DNA of 64,000 bases from Bacteroidaceae bacterium. GTDB taxonomy: Bacteria; Bacteroidota; Bacteroidia; Bacteroidales; Bacteroidaceae. Of this stretch, positions 17,589 to 26,611 are shown piece by piece (the first letter of the stretch is position 1; every line of letters starts with the position of its first letter). The stretch is from NCBI GenBank assembly GCA_900769465.1, contig CAAGGT010000067.1, positions 1 through 64,000 on the forward strand, given 5' to 3'. The position numbers and the translations under genes are program-made. The notes under the pieces are model-generated. The model saw only the letters and a list, made by a program, of their open reading frames with translations, was not told where the DNA came from and searched no databases.

Positions 17589-18191
17589 ATGGCAACAAGT
17601 CCGAAAGTCCGTAGTCGCGTCGTATGGCTCTCGGTTTTACTGGCAATCGTCATTGACCAAGTGATAAAGATTGCAGTAAAGACGAGTATGCCATTGGGCG
17701 GCGGTTTCTCTGTTTTCGGTGATTGGTTCCAGATACGTTTCATTGAAAACAATGGAATGGCATTCGGTATGGAGCTGTTCAACAAACTTTTCCTGACAGG
17801 ATTCCGTTGTGTTGCCGTTGCCTTTCTTGTGTATGTACTCGTGAAGCTGATCAAGAACAGGGACTATCCGCTGGGGTTTGTCCTTGCTGTGGCAATGATA
17901 CTTGCAGGCGCCGCAGGCAATATAATCGATTGCTTGTTCTATGGCGAGATTTTCACGTCCAGTTATGGCCAGATTGCACATTTTGTGCCCTGGGGCGAGG
18001 GCTATGGCTCGTTTCTTGAGGGGCGGGTAGTGGATATGTTCTATTTCCCGCTTTTCACCTGGCCCGATTGGATGCCGTTGCTCGGTGGTGACATATTCTT
18101 TGCTCCTGTGTTCAATTTTGCCGATACCTGCATAAGCTGCAGTGTCGTTGCAATACTTATTTGGTATAGAAAGTATATACTGGAAAAATAG
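17589..18191 (+). CDS. lspA: Lipoprotein signal peptidase (signal peptidase II)
   Basis: 200 residues from the ATG at 17589, 7 bases after the dksA-like stop; a longer frame reading back into that gene is a shadow. It has four membrane segments and the LspA motifs: 'ENNGMAFG', 'GAAGNIIDCLFYGEIF', the first catalytic Asp in 'GRVVDMFYFP' and the second in 'FNFADTCIS'. It removes signal peptides from prolipoproteins, several of which are encoded nearby (tamL, DUF4296, GDPD-like, FKBP). It is slightly longer than E. coli LspA because of a periplasmic insert, usual in this phylum. Confidence 0.96.
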   Translation: MATSPKVRSRVVWLSVLLAIVIDQVIKIAVKTSMPLGGGFSVFGDWFQIRFIENNGMAFGMELFNKLFLTGFRCVAVAFLVYVLVKLIKNRDYPLGFVLAVAMILAGAAGNIIDCLFYGEIFTSSYGQIAHFVPWGEGYGSFLEGRVVDMFYFPLFTWPDWMPLLGGDIFFAPVFNFADTCISCSVVAILIWYRKYILEK

Positions 18192-18196
18192 TACGG

Positions 18197-19012
18197 TTGC
18201 AGATGCGTTACAGTGTGGTTAAAACAGTCCTTCTCCTGTCGGCGGCAATGTTGCTGTCCTGCAAGGTAGAGATGCCGGAGCATATATTGCCGCCGGAAAA
18301 GATGGAAGCAGTGCTGTACGACTATCATCTGACACAGTCTATGGCTTCAACCTTCGCATCGGCCGATTACAAGGAGAAACTGATGTATGCCTATCTCTAT
18401 GACAAGCATAATTTGACCAAAGAGAAATTTGACGAGTCGCTTGCGTGGTATAACCGTTACCCCAAGCATATGAAGGGTATATACAAGAATCTGGAGGAGC
18501 GTCTGCAGCGCGAGGTCGATGTGCTTGGCGGTGCAAAGGCCCTGCAGGACGATGCCATTGATTTGGATATGGTGAACCTTGCTGTGAGTGTGGCCGAACT
18601 GTGGACCGGCTCCACGGTGAGGATGCTCTCTCCCACACCGCTCAATAACAAGGTGCAGTTCTCTTTCGAGGCTCCCAAGGACTCATCATTCATTGTTGGC
18701 GACAGCCTGGTGTTCTCGTTCAGTGCCACGTTCTTCTCGGGGAACGTTACAGACCTTAAGCAGGAGGTCTATGCAGCCATCCTTCTTGAGTATGGTGACG
18801 ATTCGTATTTTACCGGTAGTCTGAATATTGAGGAGTCCGGCATGTATACACTCCCTGTACCCAGGAATTTCAACAGCTACCCCAAATCAATGTCGGGCTA
18901 TCTGTATTACTTAGACAATGACACAACCTATAACTCAAGGGTTGTGCTGGACGGATTGTCGCTCAAACGCCTGCATCCGGCAAAGAGTGTAAAGAAAAAA
19001 TCCGGTAAATGA
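18197..19012 (+). CDS. DUF4296-family lipoprotein
   Basis: A 271-residue lipoprotein with signal peptide and lipobox 'LLSC'. The DUF4296 region follows at once ('MPEHILPPEKMEAVLYDYHLTQSMA'), where a helical domain ends in 'RYPKHMKGIYKNLEERLQRE'. The C-terminal half is beta-rich without a recognised domain. It starts 5 bases after lspA, so it probably shares the ileS transcript. DUF4296 next to lspA recurs in Bacteroidales from memory; the function is unknown. Confidence 0.85.
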   Translation: MQMRYSVVKTVLLLSAAMLLSCKVEMPEHILPPEKMEAVLYDYHLTQSMASTFASADYKEKLMYAYLYDKHNLTKEKFDESLAWYNRYPKHMKGIYKNLEERLQREVDVLGGAKALQDDAIDLDMVNLAVSVAELWTGSTVRMLSPTPLNNKVQFSFEAPKDSSFIVGDSLVFSFSATFFSGNVTDLKQEVYAAILLEYGDDSYFTGSLNIEESGMYTLPVPRNFNSYPKSMSGYLYYLDNDTTYNSRVVLDGLSLKRLHPAKSVKKKSGK

Positions 19013-19215
19013 CAATGCCGTTACGATATCTGGCACGCAGGCTTCACCTGCCCACGGGTGATGTCCAGGAGAGACAGGTGGTCTCTGTTGCCAATGACGG
19101 CACGGTTGAGTGGTGTCCTTTTGAGGCGGAAAGCCAGTCGATGCTTCTTGTCGCCGACCTTTTCATTGAAAATGACGGGAACGGCGGCTTTGTCGTTTCT
19201 TTCTATTTACTTTAG
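19009..19215 (+). CDS. Small hypothetical protein coupled to DUF4296 gene
   Basis: 68 residues, with the start overlapping the previous stop as ATGA, a sign of translational coupling. The protein ('LPTGDVQERQVVSVANDGTVEW') looks like a short beta-rich cytoplasmic domain with no signal peptide or Cys-rich motif, and I do not recognise the family. It overlaps the convergent rRNA methyltransferase gene by 4 bases. Its reality rests on the coupling and normal codon use. Confidence 0.5.
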   Translation: MTMPLRYLARRLHLPTGDVQERQVVSVANDGTVEWCPFEAESQSMLLVADLFIENDGNGGFVVSFYLL

Positions 19216-19985
19216 CTTCTGCGGCGGAATTCGCTGCATATGATGGCTGTGGCTACCGACACGTTGAGTGATTCCGAGGTCTCGCGCCCCACAGGGTAGT
19301 TGGGTATGAGAAGTCTTTCCGTTATGTGTCTTCCGCACTCATTGCCGATACCGTTCCCCTCGTTGCCCATGACTATAAGGCCATGGTTCTTCAACTCTTT
19401 CCTGTAGATGTCTTCACCGTCGAGGAATGTACCGTATATCGGAGCCTTCTCTTTTATCGATTCAATGAAAGCGGGGAGGTCGATATAATGTACCTTTACA
19501 CGCCCTATGGCTCCCATTGTCGCCTGTATTGTCTTTGGGTTGTATACATCGGCCGTGCCGATGGAACAGAATATGTTTTCAATTCCGAACCAGTCGGCAA
19601 TGCGTATTATCGTGCCCAGATTTCCTGGGTCCTGCACATTGTCGAGTGCCAGGCATAGCTCACTCTCGGGCAATGAGAAATCGGCCTGGTGCCGGGGCTG
19701 TCTGAATATGCCCATTACACCCTGCGGTGTCTGTTGGAAACTTATGCGCTTCATCTCGTCATTGCTGACCTCAATGACCTCTATGCCCGGCTCTATATGG
19801 TGCTCCTCCAGCCATGCAACCGTTGCTATGAGCTTGTCGGCCTTGAGGCCTGCAGCCAGAAGATCAAGTACAGTCTTTCCCCCTTCGGCCACAAAAAGAC
19901 CGCTCTCTTTTCTCTGTTTTTTGTTATCGAGGGACAAAATCCGTTTCTGAAGTGCTTTGCTCAACATCTTTTTTTGCTTTTCCAT
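19212..19985 (-). CDS. TrmH/SpoU-family RNA 2'-O-methyltransferase
   Basis: 257 residues with an N-terminal substrate-binding part and a C-terminal SPOUT knot. The three SpoU motifs are visible: 'LDNVQDPGNLGTIIRIADWFG', 'GLIVMGNEGNGI' and 'LIPNYPVGRETSESLNVSVATAI'. It methylates a ribose in rRNA or tRNA using SAM; the target cannot be read. The Met at 19967 is an equally good start and fits better with a -7 box (TAGATTTG, 20007-20000). It is convergent with the small gene before it and divergent from tamL. Confidence 0.88.
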   Translation of the reverse strand: MEKQKKMLSKALQKRILSLDNKKQRKESGLFVAEGGKTVLDLLAAGLKADKLIATVAWLEEHHIEPGIEVIEVSNDEMKRISFQQTPQGVMGIFRQPRHQADFSLPESELCLALDNVQDPGNLGTIIRIADWFGIENIFCSIGTADVYNPKTIQATMGAIGRVKVHYIDLPAFIESIKEKAPIYGTFLDGEDIYRKELKNHGLIVMGNEGNGIGNECGRHITERLLIPNYPVGRETSESLNVSVATAIICSEFRRRS

Positions 19986-19999
19986 GTATTAAAGTGGTG

Positions 20000-20038
20000 C
20001 AAATCTACCTCAAATCTTTCAGGTTTTTACTATATTTG
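20000..20038. promoter_or_regulatory. Divergent -7 boxes for the methyltransferase and tamL
   Basis: TAGATTTG on the minus strand (20007-20000) and TATATTTG on the plus strand (20031-20038) both match TANNTTTG and point away from each other towards the two flanking genes. The -33 elements are weak. Confidence 0.5.
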
Positions 20039-20106
20039 TACAATTATTTTATTATAATACCATAATTAGGGGCTGACAGCTTCTGCAAGTCTATTATTTG
20101 AATTCT

Positions 20107-22413
20107 ATGACGTCGTTGAGAAAGATGATATTTGCGCTTTTGGGCGTGCTGATGCTTTTCTCGTGCTCGGTGAAGAAATTCATTCCCGAGGGCGAGTATC
20201 TGCTCAATGATGTCGACATCATATCCAATACCAATGCGGCCAATGCATCAAAGGCTGTCAATTATGTCCGTCAAAAACCGAATGCAAAATGGTTCAGCCT
20301 GCTCAAGGTTCCTATGTACACCTATGCCCTTTCGGGGCTCGACTCTACAAAGTGGGGTAACCGCGTTTTGCGCCGTCTTGGTGAGAAGCCGGTAATCTAT
20401 AGCGAGAAACTTGCCGAGGCTACAAGGTACAACATACAGCAGATGCTGTTGAACGATGGCTATCTGCACGCGCGTGTGGACCAGGAGACCATTGTCAACG
20501 AAAAGAAACGTCGCGCAAAGGTCATCTACTATCTGCACGAGAAGGAACGCTATTATATCTCTGATTTCAATATGGTGAGCGAGGACAGCTCATTGGTGGG
20601 GATTATAATGGCCGATTCGGCTTCATCTATGGTGAAAGCCGGGATGCCGTTCAATGTGGATGGTATGGAGATGGAGCGTCGTCGCGTTGCTGCATTGTTG
20701 AGGAACAGGGGTTATTACCGTTTCCAGAAGGAGCATATAACCTTCACGGCCGACACTGCCCATCACTCGAACAAGGTGAGGCTGACAATGAACATTGCCG
20801 GCTTTGCTCCAACCGCAAATGCCGAACCCGCACCACACAAGACATACAGGATTGGCAAGATATACTATGTTGCCAACGCCGGGCTCCATCTTGACGATGC
20901 CTTGCTGGAACAGTGTGATACCATAAATTACGACGGTTATTCTGTCCTTTACAAAGAGTCACAAGTGGTGCGTACCAAAAAGTTGCTCGAGAACACGTTC
21001 ATAACACCCGGTGAACTTTTTTCTCAAGAAAATGTTGACAAGACATACAGCTCTTTCTCACAGCTCCCGGCGCTCAAATACACTACGGTGCGAATGGAGG
21101 AACGCCCCGATACGGCAATACTCGATTGTTACATCATGTACGAGAAGAGCAAGCGCTGTACGGTCGGTTTTGACCTTGACGGCACAAACACGGCCGGAAA
21201 TTTTGGAGCTTTGGCATCGATGACAATTACCGACAAGAATCTTTTCAAGGGGTCGGAGCAGTTGGCATTGAGGCTTTTTGCGGCTTATGAGACGGTGTCT
21301 AACCTGCGTGGATATAACGGAAACAAGTTCTTTGAATATGGTGCGGAGTTGAGTCTGCGTTTTCAGGGTGGCTTTATGTCGTCGCTTATCCCAGCCGACA
21401 GACGCAAGCTTGTGTCGTCGTCACTCTTTTCGCTCAAATTCAATTCGCAGGACCGCCCCGAGTTCAACCGCAAGCTCATTTCGGGCGCGTGGAGCTATAT
21501 GTGGAGCCAGAAAAAGGAGTCGCAGCACAAACTGGACCTGCTCGACCTGAACTATATCTATGTACCCTGGATTTCGGAAACTTTCAAAAAAGAGTATCTT
21601 GACAGTATATCGAACCGCAACTCGATACTCAAGTACAACTATGAGAACCTGTTGATTACCAAGCTTGGACATACATTCTCGTATAACTCCTCGTTGAACG
21701 AGGCGAACCGCTTCAAGCGCGTTGTCTACTCTATAAGGACCAATGTGGAGTGTTCGGGAAATACCCTGTATGGTATAACCTCGCTGTTCAAGACCGCCAA
21801 GAACGAAGACGGGCAATACACATTCATGAACATTGCCTATGCACAGTATGTTAAAGGTGACTTTGATTTCACCACCCGCATAAAGATGAACGACAGGAAC
21901 TCAATGGTGATGCACTTTGGCTTTGGAATTGCATATCCCTATGGCAACTCGCGTGTCCTGCCATTTGAGAAGAGGTATTTCTCGGGTGGTGCCAACGGTA
22001 TGCGCGGATGGACAGTGCGTACCCTGGGCCCCGGCAGTTACAAGAACAGCAACAGGAATATCGATTTCATAAACCAGTCGGGTGATATCAAGCTCGATAT
22101 GAGTATCGAATACCGTTCGCATCTTTTCATGATGGTACACTCGGCGGTGTTCATTGATGCCGGAAACATATGGACTATCCGCAACTACGCCGAGCAACCG
22201 GGCGGACAGTTCAAGTTTACCACTTTTTACAAAGATATAGCTATGTCGTATGGTGTGGGATTGAGATTGGAGTTCGATATGTTCGTTTTCCGTCTTGATG
22301 CAGCCATGAAGGCCATCAACCCTGCATACAGCGGCAAGGAGAAGTTCCCCATAATAACACCGAACTTCAACCGCGACTTTGCATTGCATTTTGCAATAGG
22401 TTACCCCTTCTGA
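20107..22413 (+). CDS. TamL-type lipidated Omp85 outer-membrane protein
   Basis: 768 residues from the ATG at 20107 (a TTG at 20098 is less likely). The signal peptide ends in a lipobox 'LFSC', so this Omp85 protein is lipidated, the TamL form of TamA found in Bacteroidetes. POTRA-like repeats ('FIPEGEYLLNDVDI', 'YYISDFNMVSEDSSL', 'GELFSQENVDKTYSSFS') span about 20-390. The C-terminal 16-strand barrel contains 'GGANGMRGWTVRTLGPGSY', the conserved loop-6 region, and ends with the terminal Phe of 'FALHFAIGYPF'. It should help insert beta-barrel or surface proteins into the outer membrane. Confidence 0.9.
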   Translation: MTSLRKMIFALLGVLMLFSCSVKKFIPEGEYLLNDVDIISNTNAANASKAVNYVRQKPNAKWFSLLKVPMYTYALSGLDSTKWGNRVLRRLGEKPVIYSEKLAEATRYNIQQMLLNDGYLHARVDQETIVNEKKRRAKVIYYLHEKERYYISDFNMVSEDSSLVGIIMADSASSMVKAGMPFNVDGMEMERRRVAALLRNRGYYRFQKEHITFTADTAHHSNKVRLTMNIAGFAPTANAEPAPHKTYRIGKIYYVANAGLHLDDALLEQCDTINYDGYSVLYKESQVVRTKKLLENTFITPGELFSQENVDKTYSSFSQLPALKYTTVRMEERPDTAILDCYIMYEKSKRCTVGFDLDGTNTAGNFGALASMTITDKNLFKGSEQLALRLFAAYETVSNLRGYNGNKFFEYGAELSLRFQGGFMSSLIPADRRKLVSSSLFSLKFNSQDRPEFNRKLISGAWSYMWSQKKESQHKLDLLDLNYIYVPWISETFKKEYLDSISNRNSILKYNYENLLITKLGHTFSYNSSLNEANRFKRVVYSIRTNVECSGNTLYGITSLFKTAKNEDGQYTFMNIAYAQYVKGDFDFTTRIKMNDRNSMVMHFGFGIAYPYGNSRVLPFEKRYFSGGANGMRGWTVRTLGPGSYKNSNRNIDFINQSGDIKLDMSIEYRSHLFMMVHSAVFIDAGNIWTIRNYAEQPGGQFKFTTFYKDIAMSYGVGLRLEFDMFVFRLDAAMKAINPAYSGKEKFPIITPNFNRDFALHFAIGYPF

Positions 22414-22452
22414 CATGGAAGGCTTGTTTTAGAAGAAGAAACAATAATATAT

Positions 22453-23256
22453 ATGGAGATTCGATTTATGAGTATTGGCAGCGGAAGCTGCGGAAATTGT
22501 TACTACCTTGGGGTTGGTGACTATGGTATTCTCATAGATGCCGGAATACCGTCAAAGACCATCAGAATGGCTTTGAAGAAAGAGGGAATTGCCATAGAAA
22601 GCATTTGTGCCGTGTTTGTCACACACGACCACGCCGACCACATAAAGTCGGTTGGTGTGATATCGTCAAAGGCCAATATCCCTGTATATGCCACCAAAGA
22701 GGTGCATAAAGGCATCACACAGAACTATTGCGTTTCAAAGCCCATTGACCCGGCTTATGTCAGGTATGTGCAGAAGGAGGAGCCGCTCACATTTCGCGAT
22801 TTTGTGATTACGCCATTCGAGGTGCCTCACGACGGAAGCGACAATGTCGGTTATTTTATTGAGGTTGGTGACAAGAAATTCTGCATTGCAACCGATTTGG
22901 GCGAGATAACACCCGTTGCATCATATTATATAGACCAGGCTAACTATCTTGTCATCGAATCGAATTACGAGGAACAGATGCTTGCTATGGGACGTTATCC
23001 CGAATTCCTGAAGGTGCGTGTCTCGGGCTCAAGAGGCCATTTGAGCAACCAGGCTACGGCAAGATACCTTGCATCGCATTTCAACGAACACCTGAAAAAC
23101 ATCTGGTTGTGCCATTTGAGCGAGGAGAACAACCACCCGGAACTTGCATACAAGGCAGTCACGATGGAATTCGGTGACTATGGCATCATTGCCGGCAAGG
23201 ATGTGCAGCTTGTGGTACTCAAGCGTGCCACTCCCTCGCAACTATATATTTTGTAA
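22453..23256 (+). CDS. MBL-fold metallo-hydrolase (YycJ/WalJ-like)
   Basis: 267 residues. The N-terminus 'MSIGSGSCGNCYYLGVGDYGILIDAG' and the metal site 'VTHDHADHIKSV' identify the WalJ/YycJ group of metallo-beta-lactamase-fold enzymes. Further ligands lie in 'PFEVPHDGSDNVGY', 'CIATDLGE' and 'LCHLSEENN'. Relatives have been linked to nuclease activity and cell-envelope regulation; the substrate here is not known. It lies between tamL and tyrS, about 40 and 28 bases away, on one probable transcript. Confidence 0.85.
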   Translation: MEIRFMSIGSGSCGNCYYLGVGDYGILIDAGIPSKTIRMALKKEGIAIESICAVFVTHDHADHIKSVGVISSKANIPVYATKEVHKGITQNYCVSKPIDPAYVRYVQKEEPLTFRDFVITPFEVPHDGSDNVGYFIEVGDKKFCIATDLGEITPVASYYIDQANYLVIESNYEEQMLAMGRYPEFLKVRVSGSRGHLSNQATARYLASHFNEHLKNIWLCHLSEENNHPELAYKAVTMEFGDYGIIAGKDVQLVVLKRATPSQLYIL

Positions 23257-23284
23257 AATAGAACAACAATAAAAATATTACACT

Positions 23285-24580
23285 ATGAATTTTGTACAGG
23301 AATTAAAATGGAGAGGAATGATCCAGGATATGACACCTGGAACTGAGGAACAGTTGCAAAAGGAGTTGACGAGTGCCTATCTCGGCATTGACCCAACAGC
23401 CGATTCGTTGCATATAGGTCACCTTGTGGGTGTGATGATGCTCCGTCATTTCCAGCTTTGCGGACACAAGCCCATTGCACTCATCGGTGGTGCTACCGGT
23501 ATGATTGGCGACCCTTCGGGCAAGTCAAAGGAGCGTGTTCTCATTGACGAGGAGAAACTGCGTCACAATCAGGAGGCGTTGAAGAAACAGCTTGCACGTT
23601 TCCTCGATTTTGACAGTGATGCCCCCAATGCAGCAGTGCTTGTCAACAACTACGACTGGATGAAGGAGTTCTCTTTCCTCGACTTCATACGTAACGTCGG
23701 CAAGATGATTACCGTGAACTATATGATGTCAAAGGACTCTGTAAAGCGCCGTCTCTCGGGCGAGGCCGGAACCGACGGTATGTCATTCACTGAATTCACC
23801 TATCAGCTTCTGCAGGGTTATGACTATGTACACCTCAATGAGACACACGGTTGCAAGCTGCAGTTGGGTGGTGCCGACCAGTGGGGTAACATCACAACCG
23901 GTACCGAGATGATTCGCAAAATGTCGGGTAACGAGGTGTTTGCCCTCACCTGTCCGCTCATCACAAAGGCCGACGGCAAGAAGTTCGGCAAGACCGAGCA
24001 GGGCAATATCTGGCTCGACAAGCGTTATACCTCACCTTACCGCTTCTATCAGTTCTGGCTCAATGTGAGTGACGAGGATGCCGAGAAGTACATAAAGATC
24101 TTTACATCAATCTGCCGCGAGGAGATTGAGGCTCTTGTTGCAGAACACGCCCAGGCTCCACACTTGCGCCTGTTGCAGAAGCGTCTGGCAATGGAGGTTA
24201 CAGTGCTTGTTCACGGCGAGGAGGAGTATAACAAGGCTGTTGAGGCATCGGGTATCCTTTTTGGCAATGCTTCTACCGAGGCTCTCCGTTCACTCGATGA
24301 GGACACACTGCTTGCTGTCTTTGACGGTGTTCCACAGTTCGAGGTTTCGCGCGAGGCGCTTGCCGAGGGCGTTAAGGCGGTAGACCTCACAACCGACCTT
24401 GCTGCTGTCTTTGCTTCAAAGGGCGAGATGCGTAAGCTGGTGCAGGGTGGTGGTGTCTCCATCAACAAGGAGAAGCTTGCAGCCTTTGACCAGGTAATCA
24501 ATTGCGAGAACCTGCTCAACGACAAGTATATCCTTGTTCAGAAGGGCAAGAAGAACTATTACCTTATTATAGTAAAGTAA
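23285..24580 (+). CDS. tyrS: Tyrosyl-tRNA synthetase
   Basis: A 431-residue class I synthetase. 'TADSLHIGHLVGVMM' carries the HIGH motif (about 42), 'LQLGGADQWGNITTGTEMIR' is the TyrRS core, and 'KFGKTEQGN' is the KMSKS-loop equivalent (about 238). The last 80 residues form an S4 RNA-binding domain ('LVQGGGVSINKEK'). Length is normal. A terminator-like hairpin follows at 24606 and tRNA-His is next. Confidence 0.97.
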   Translation: MNFVQELKWRGMIQDMTPGTEEQLQKELTSAYLGIDPTADSLHIGHLVGVMMLRHFQLCGHKPIALIGGATGMIGDPSGKSKERVLIDEEKLRHNQEALKKQLARFLDFDSDAPNAAVLVNNYDWMKEFSFLDFIRNVGKMITVNYMMSKDSVKRRLSGEAGTDGMSFTEFTYQLLQGYDYVHLNETHGCKLQLGGADQWGNITTGTEMIRKMSGNEVFALTCPLITKADGKKFGKTEQGNIWLDKRYTSPYRFYQFWLNVSDEDAEKYIKIFTSICREEIEALVAEHAQAPHLRLLQKRLAMEVTVLVHGEEEYNKAVEASGILFGNASTEALRSLDEDTLLAVFDGVPQFEVSREALAEGVKAVDLTTDLAAVFASKGEMRKLVQGGGVSINKEKLAAFDQVINCENLLNDKYILVQKGKKNYYLIIVK

Positions 24581-24605
24581 TCCGTTTATAATTGCATATG
24601 TTTAT

Positions 24606-24640
24606 ATTGCTCCTGTATCCATTTCGGCTACAGGAGCAAT
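24606..24640 (+). terminator. Hairpin after tyrS
   Basis: A perfect 12-bp stem ATTGCTCCTGTA / TACAGGAGCAAT with an 11-base loop begins 26 bases after the tyrS stop. The following T-tract is poor, so termination may be incomplete. Confidence 0.6.
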
Positions 24641-24718
24641 TATTGCACTGCAAAGTATGCCATAAATCTCCATTGCGAAAAAAAGTTTTGATGTTCTTGT
24701 GAAAAAAATGCATCATTA

Positions 24719-24750
24719 TTTGGATAGTAGAGAAAAAGTTCATACCTTTG
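24719..24750 (+). promoter_or_regulatory. Promoter of tRNA-His
   Basis: TTTG at 24719-24722, a 20-base spacer and TACCTTTG at 24743-24750: a near-ideal Bacteroidales promoter 30 bases before the tRNA. Confidence 0.82.
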
Positions 24751-24780
24751 CAACGCTTTCGAAAAACAGAGAGCAATATG

Positions 24781-24854
24781 GTGGCTGTAGTTCAGCTGGT
24801 TAGAGCGTCAGATTGTGGTTCTGAATGTCGTCGGTTCGAATCCGATCAGCCACC
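24781..24854 (+). tRNA. tRNA-His (GTG anticodon)
   Basis: The cloverleaf is complete: acceptor arms GTGGCTG (24781-24787) and CAGCCAC (24847-24853), a D arm with GTTCAGCTGGTTAGAGC, the anticodon loop TTGTGGT between TCAGA and TCTGA, and a T arm GTCGGTTCGAATCCGAT. The anticodon GTG reads His codons. The base before the arm (24780) is G, so the His-specific G-1 pairs with C73 at 24854. CCA is encoded at 24855-24857. Its own promoter and terminator flank it. Confidence 0.97.
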
Positions 24855-24859
24855 CCAGG

Positions 24860-24895
24860 TTGGAGAACAAAGAAATTTGTTCTCCAATTTTTTTT
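24860..24895 (+). terminator. Terminator after tRNA-His
   Basis: Perfect 12-bp stem TTGGAGAACAAA / TTTGTTCTCCAA with a GAAA loop, followed by a run of eight or more T. Confidence 0.92.
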
Positions 24896-24942
24896 GCTTC
24901 AATTTAAAATATTATTTTTGTTATTGTTAATCCCGTTTTATA

Positions 24943-25392
24943 ATGAAACATATAATTCCCTTCTTTCTATTGTCTGTGTTGGCTACGGCACCGGTTTGTG
25001 ATTCCTTTGCCCAGAATGGCAAGGACGATATTGTAATGCCGCAATACCCCGGTGGCGAAGCCGAACTCCACAAGTATATACTCTCGGAACTTGAATATCC
25101 TCTCGAGGCGCGTTTGAACAATGAGAAGGGCGAGGTGCTTGTTGCTTTCTCTGTTGGTATGGACGGCTACATAAGCGGTGTGAGGGTAGTGCGTTCTGTG
25201 TCGGAGAGTCTTGACGCCGAGGCCGTGCGCGTGGTAAGCAAGATGCGCCCCTGGATACCGGGGAAAAAGAATGGCCGCCCCGTGAGGGCCGAGATGTCCA
25301 TACCTATCAACTTCAAGGTAATCTACGAACACAAATTCACCGACGAAGATGTCAAGGGCAAGAAAATGAAGAAAGCAAAATTCAGATATTGA
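24943..25392 (+). CDS. TonB C-terminal domain protein
   Basis: 149 residues: a signal peptide or anchor (1-24, 'MKHIIPFFLLSVLATAPVC') and a TonB C-terminal domain with 'PQYPGGEAELHKYI', 'YPLEARLNNEKGEVLVAFSV' and 'MRPWIPGKKNGRPVRAEMSIPINFKV'. It lacks the Pro-rich spacer of true TonB, so it is a short energy-transducer-like periplasmic protein of the kind scattered through Bacteroidales. Role in outer-membrane transport is an inference. It is followed after 12 bases by the ATP-grasp gene. Confidence 0.82.
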   Translation: MKHIIPFFLLSVLATAPVCDSFAQNGKDDIVMPQYPGGEAELHKYILSELEYPLEARLNNEKGEVLVAFSVGMDGYISGVRVVRSVSESLDAEAVRVVSKMRPWIPGKKNGRPVRAEMSIPINFKVIYEHKFTDEDVKGKKMKKAKFRY

Positions 25393-25404
25393 AATATTAC
25401 TGTC

Positions 25405-26574
25405 GTGAAGCTGCATCTGTTCAATCCCGAAAACGACCTTGCTCTGGCCGATGGCGGTTTCAGCTATTGTCCTCCGCCGGCAGCGGTGCGTATAGCAAAT
25501 GAACTCGCATCGTTGCCGCTATGGTATGCAGGCGGAGACGATGTTGTCCATTTGCCTCACACACACATCGTTTACCGCAATGAAATGGCCAAGATGTTTG
25601 CCTTGCCCACCCCCTACAATCCTTCTATGCAAGGCAAGGTGACGTCGCTTTCTCCCTGGGGATGGAGCGCGCAGATGCGTCACCGTTTCAAGGCAATGGG
25701 CTTTGACAAGAAACTGTTGCCTGCTGATTCTGAAATTGAGAAAATGCGCAACCTCTCAAGCAGGGTACTTACCATTGAGATACTCACGGCTTTGCGTGAT
25801 GCAGGCATTCACACACCGCCAATGCCACGGTATATTTGCAGTCTTGATGAAGCTGTCGCATTCGTCAATGGCTGTGACCGCTGTGTGGTGAAGGCCCCCT
25901 GGTCGGGTAGCGGCAAGGGAATAATGTGGGGTATCGGCAGGGCCGAGGAACCCATGGTTCACTTCTGCAAGGGTGTCATCAGGCGCCAGGGCGGTGTGAT
26001 GTGCGAACATTTCCTGAATGGCAAAGTTGAGTTTGCAATGGAATTTCTTGCTACTGCAACCGGTGTGGAGTTTGTCGGTTATTCGCTTTTTAATGCCGAG
26101 AATGGCGCTTATACCGGTAATCTCCTCACAAGTAATGCCTATATTGAGGCACAACTGACAGAATATATATCAATTGAGCAGCTTACCGAGGTAAAAGAAC
26201 TGCTGTGTGAGATTATACACTCGCGTTTGGCCGAAAGTGGCTATCGAGGCTACTTCGGCATAGATATGATGCTGTACGACAATGGCGAGGGATGTCGTTT
26301 GAATCCCTGTATGGAGATTAATCTGCGTATGAATATGGGGGTTGTAGCACGTCTTTTTTATGACCATTTTGTGTGTTACGGCAACCGTGGAACCTATCGG
26401 GTGAGATATTTAAGACAACAGGGTGAGGCCTTGGACTTTCATCGGAAAATGCAGATTGCCAACCCGTTGAAGCTCGAGGATGGAAGGATTGTCGAGGGGT
26501 ATATGAATCTTGTACCAGTCACCCCTGACAACAGATATATTGCCTATGTGATAATAGGCGAGGATAATAGTTGA
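25405..26574 (+). CDS. ATP-grasp-like protein, unknown substrate
   Basis: 389 residues from a GTG start. The N-terminus 'LHLFNPENDLALADGGFSY' and the middle 'CVVKAPWSGSGKGIMWG' with later 'GYFGIDMMLYDNG' and 'CMEINLRMNMG' look like the ATP-binding Lys loop and metal-binding Glu/Asn of an ATP-grasp ligase. No signal peptide. The substrates are not deducible. It follows the TonB-like gene by 12 bases. Confidence 0.65.
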   Translation: MKLHLFNPENDLALADGGFSYCPPPAAVRIANELASLPLWYAGGDDVVHLPHTHIVYRNEMAKMFALPTPYNPSMQGKVTSLSPWGWSAQMRHRFKAMGFDKKLLPADSEIEKMRNLSSRVLTIEILTALRDAGIHTPPMPRYICSLDEAVAFVNGCDRCVVKAPWSGSGKGIMWGIGRAEEPMVHFCKGVIRRQGGVMCEHFLNGKVEFAMEFLATATGVEFVGYSLFNAENGAYTGNLLTSNAYIEAQLTEYISIEQLTEVKELLCEIIHSRLAESGYRGYFGIDMMLYDNGEGCRLNPCMEINLRMNMGVVARLFYDHFVCYGNRGTYRVRYLRQQGEALDFHRKMQIANPLKLEDGRIVEGYMNLVPVTPDNRYIAYVIIGEDNS

Positions 26575-26611
26575 TACTTGTGTTTTTATTAGTATATTAG
26601 CAGTAATTTAA

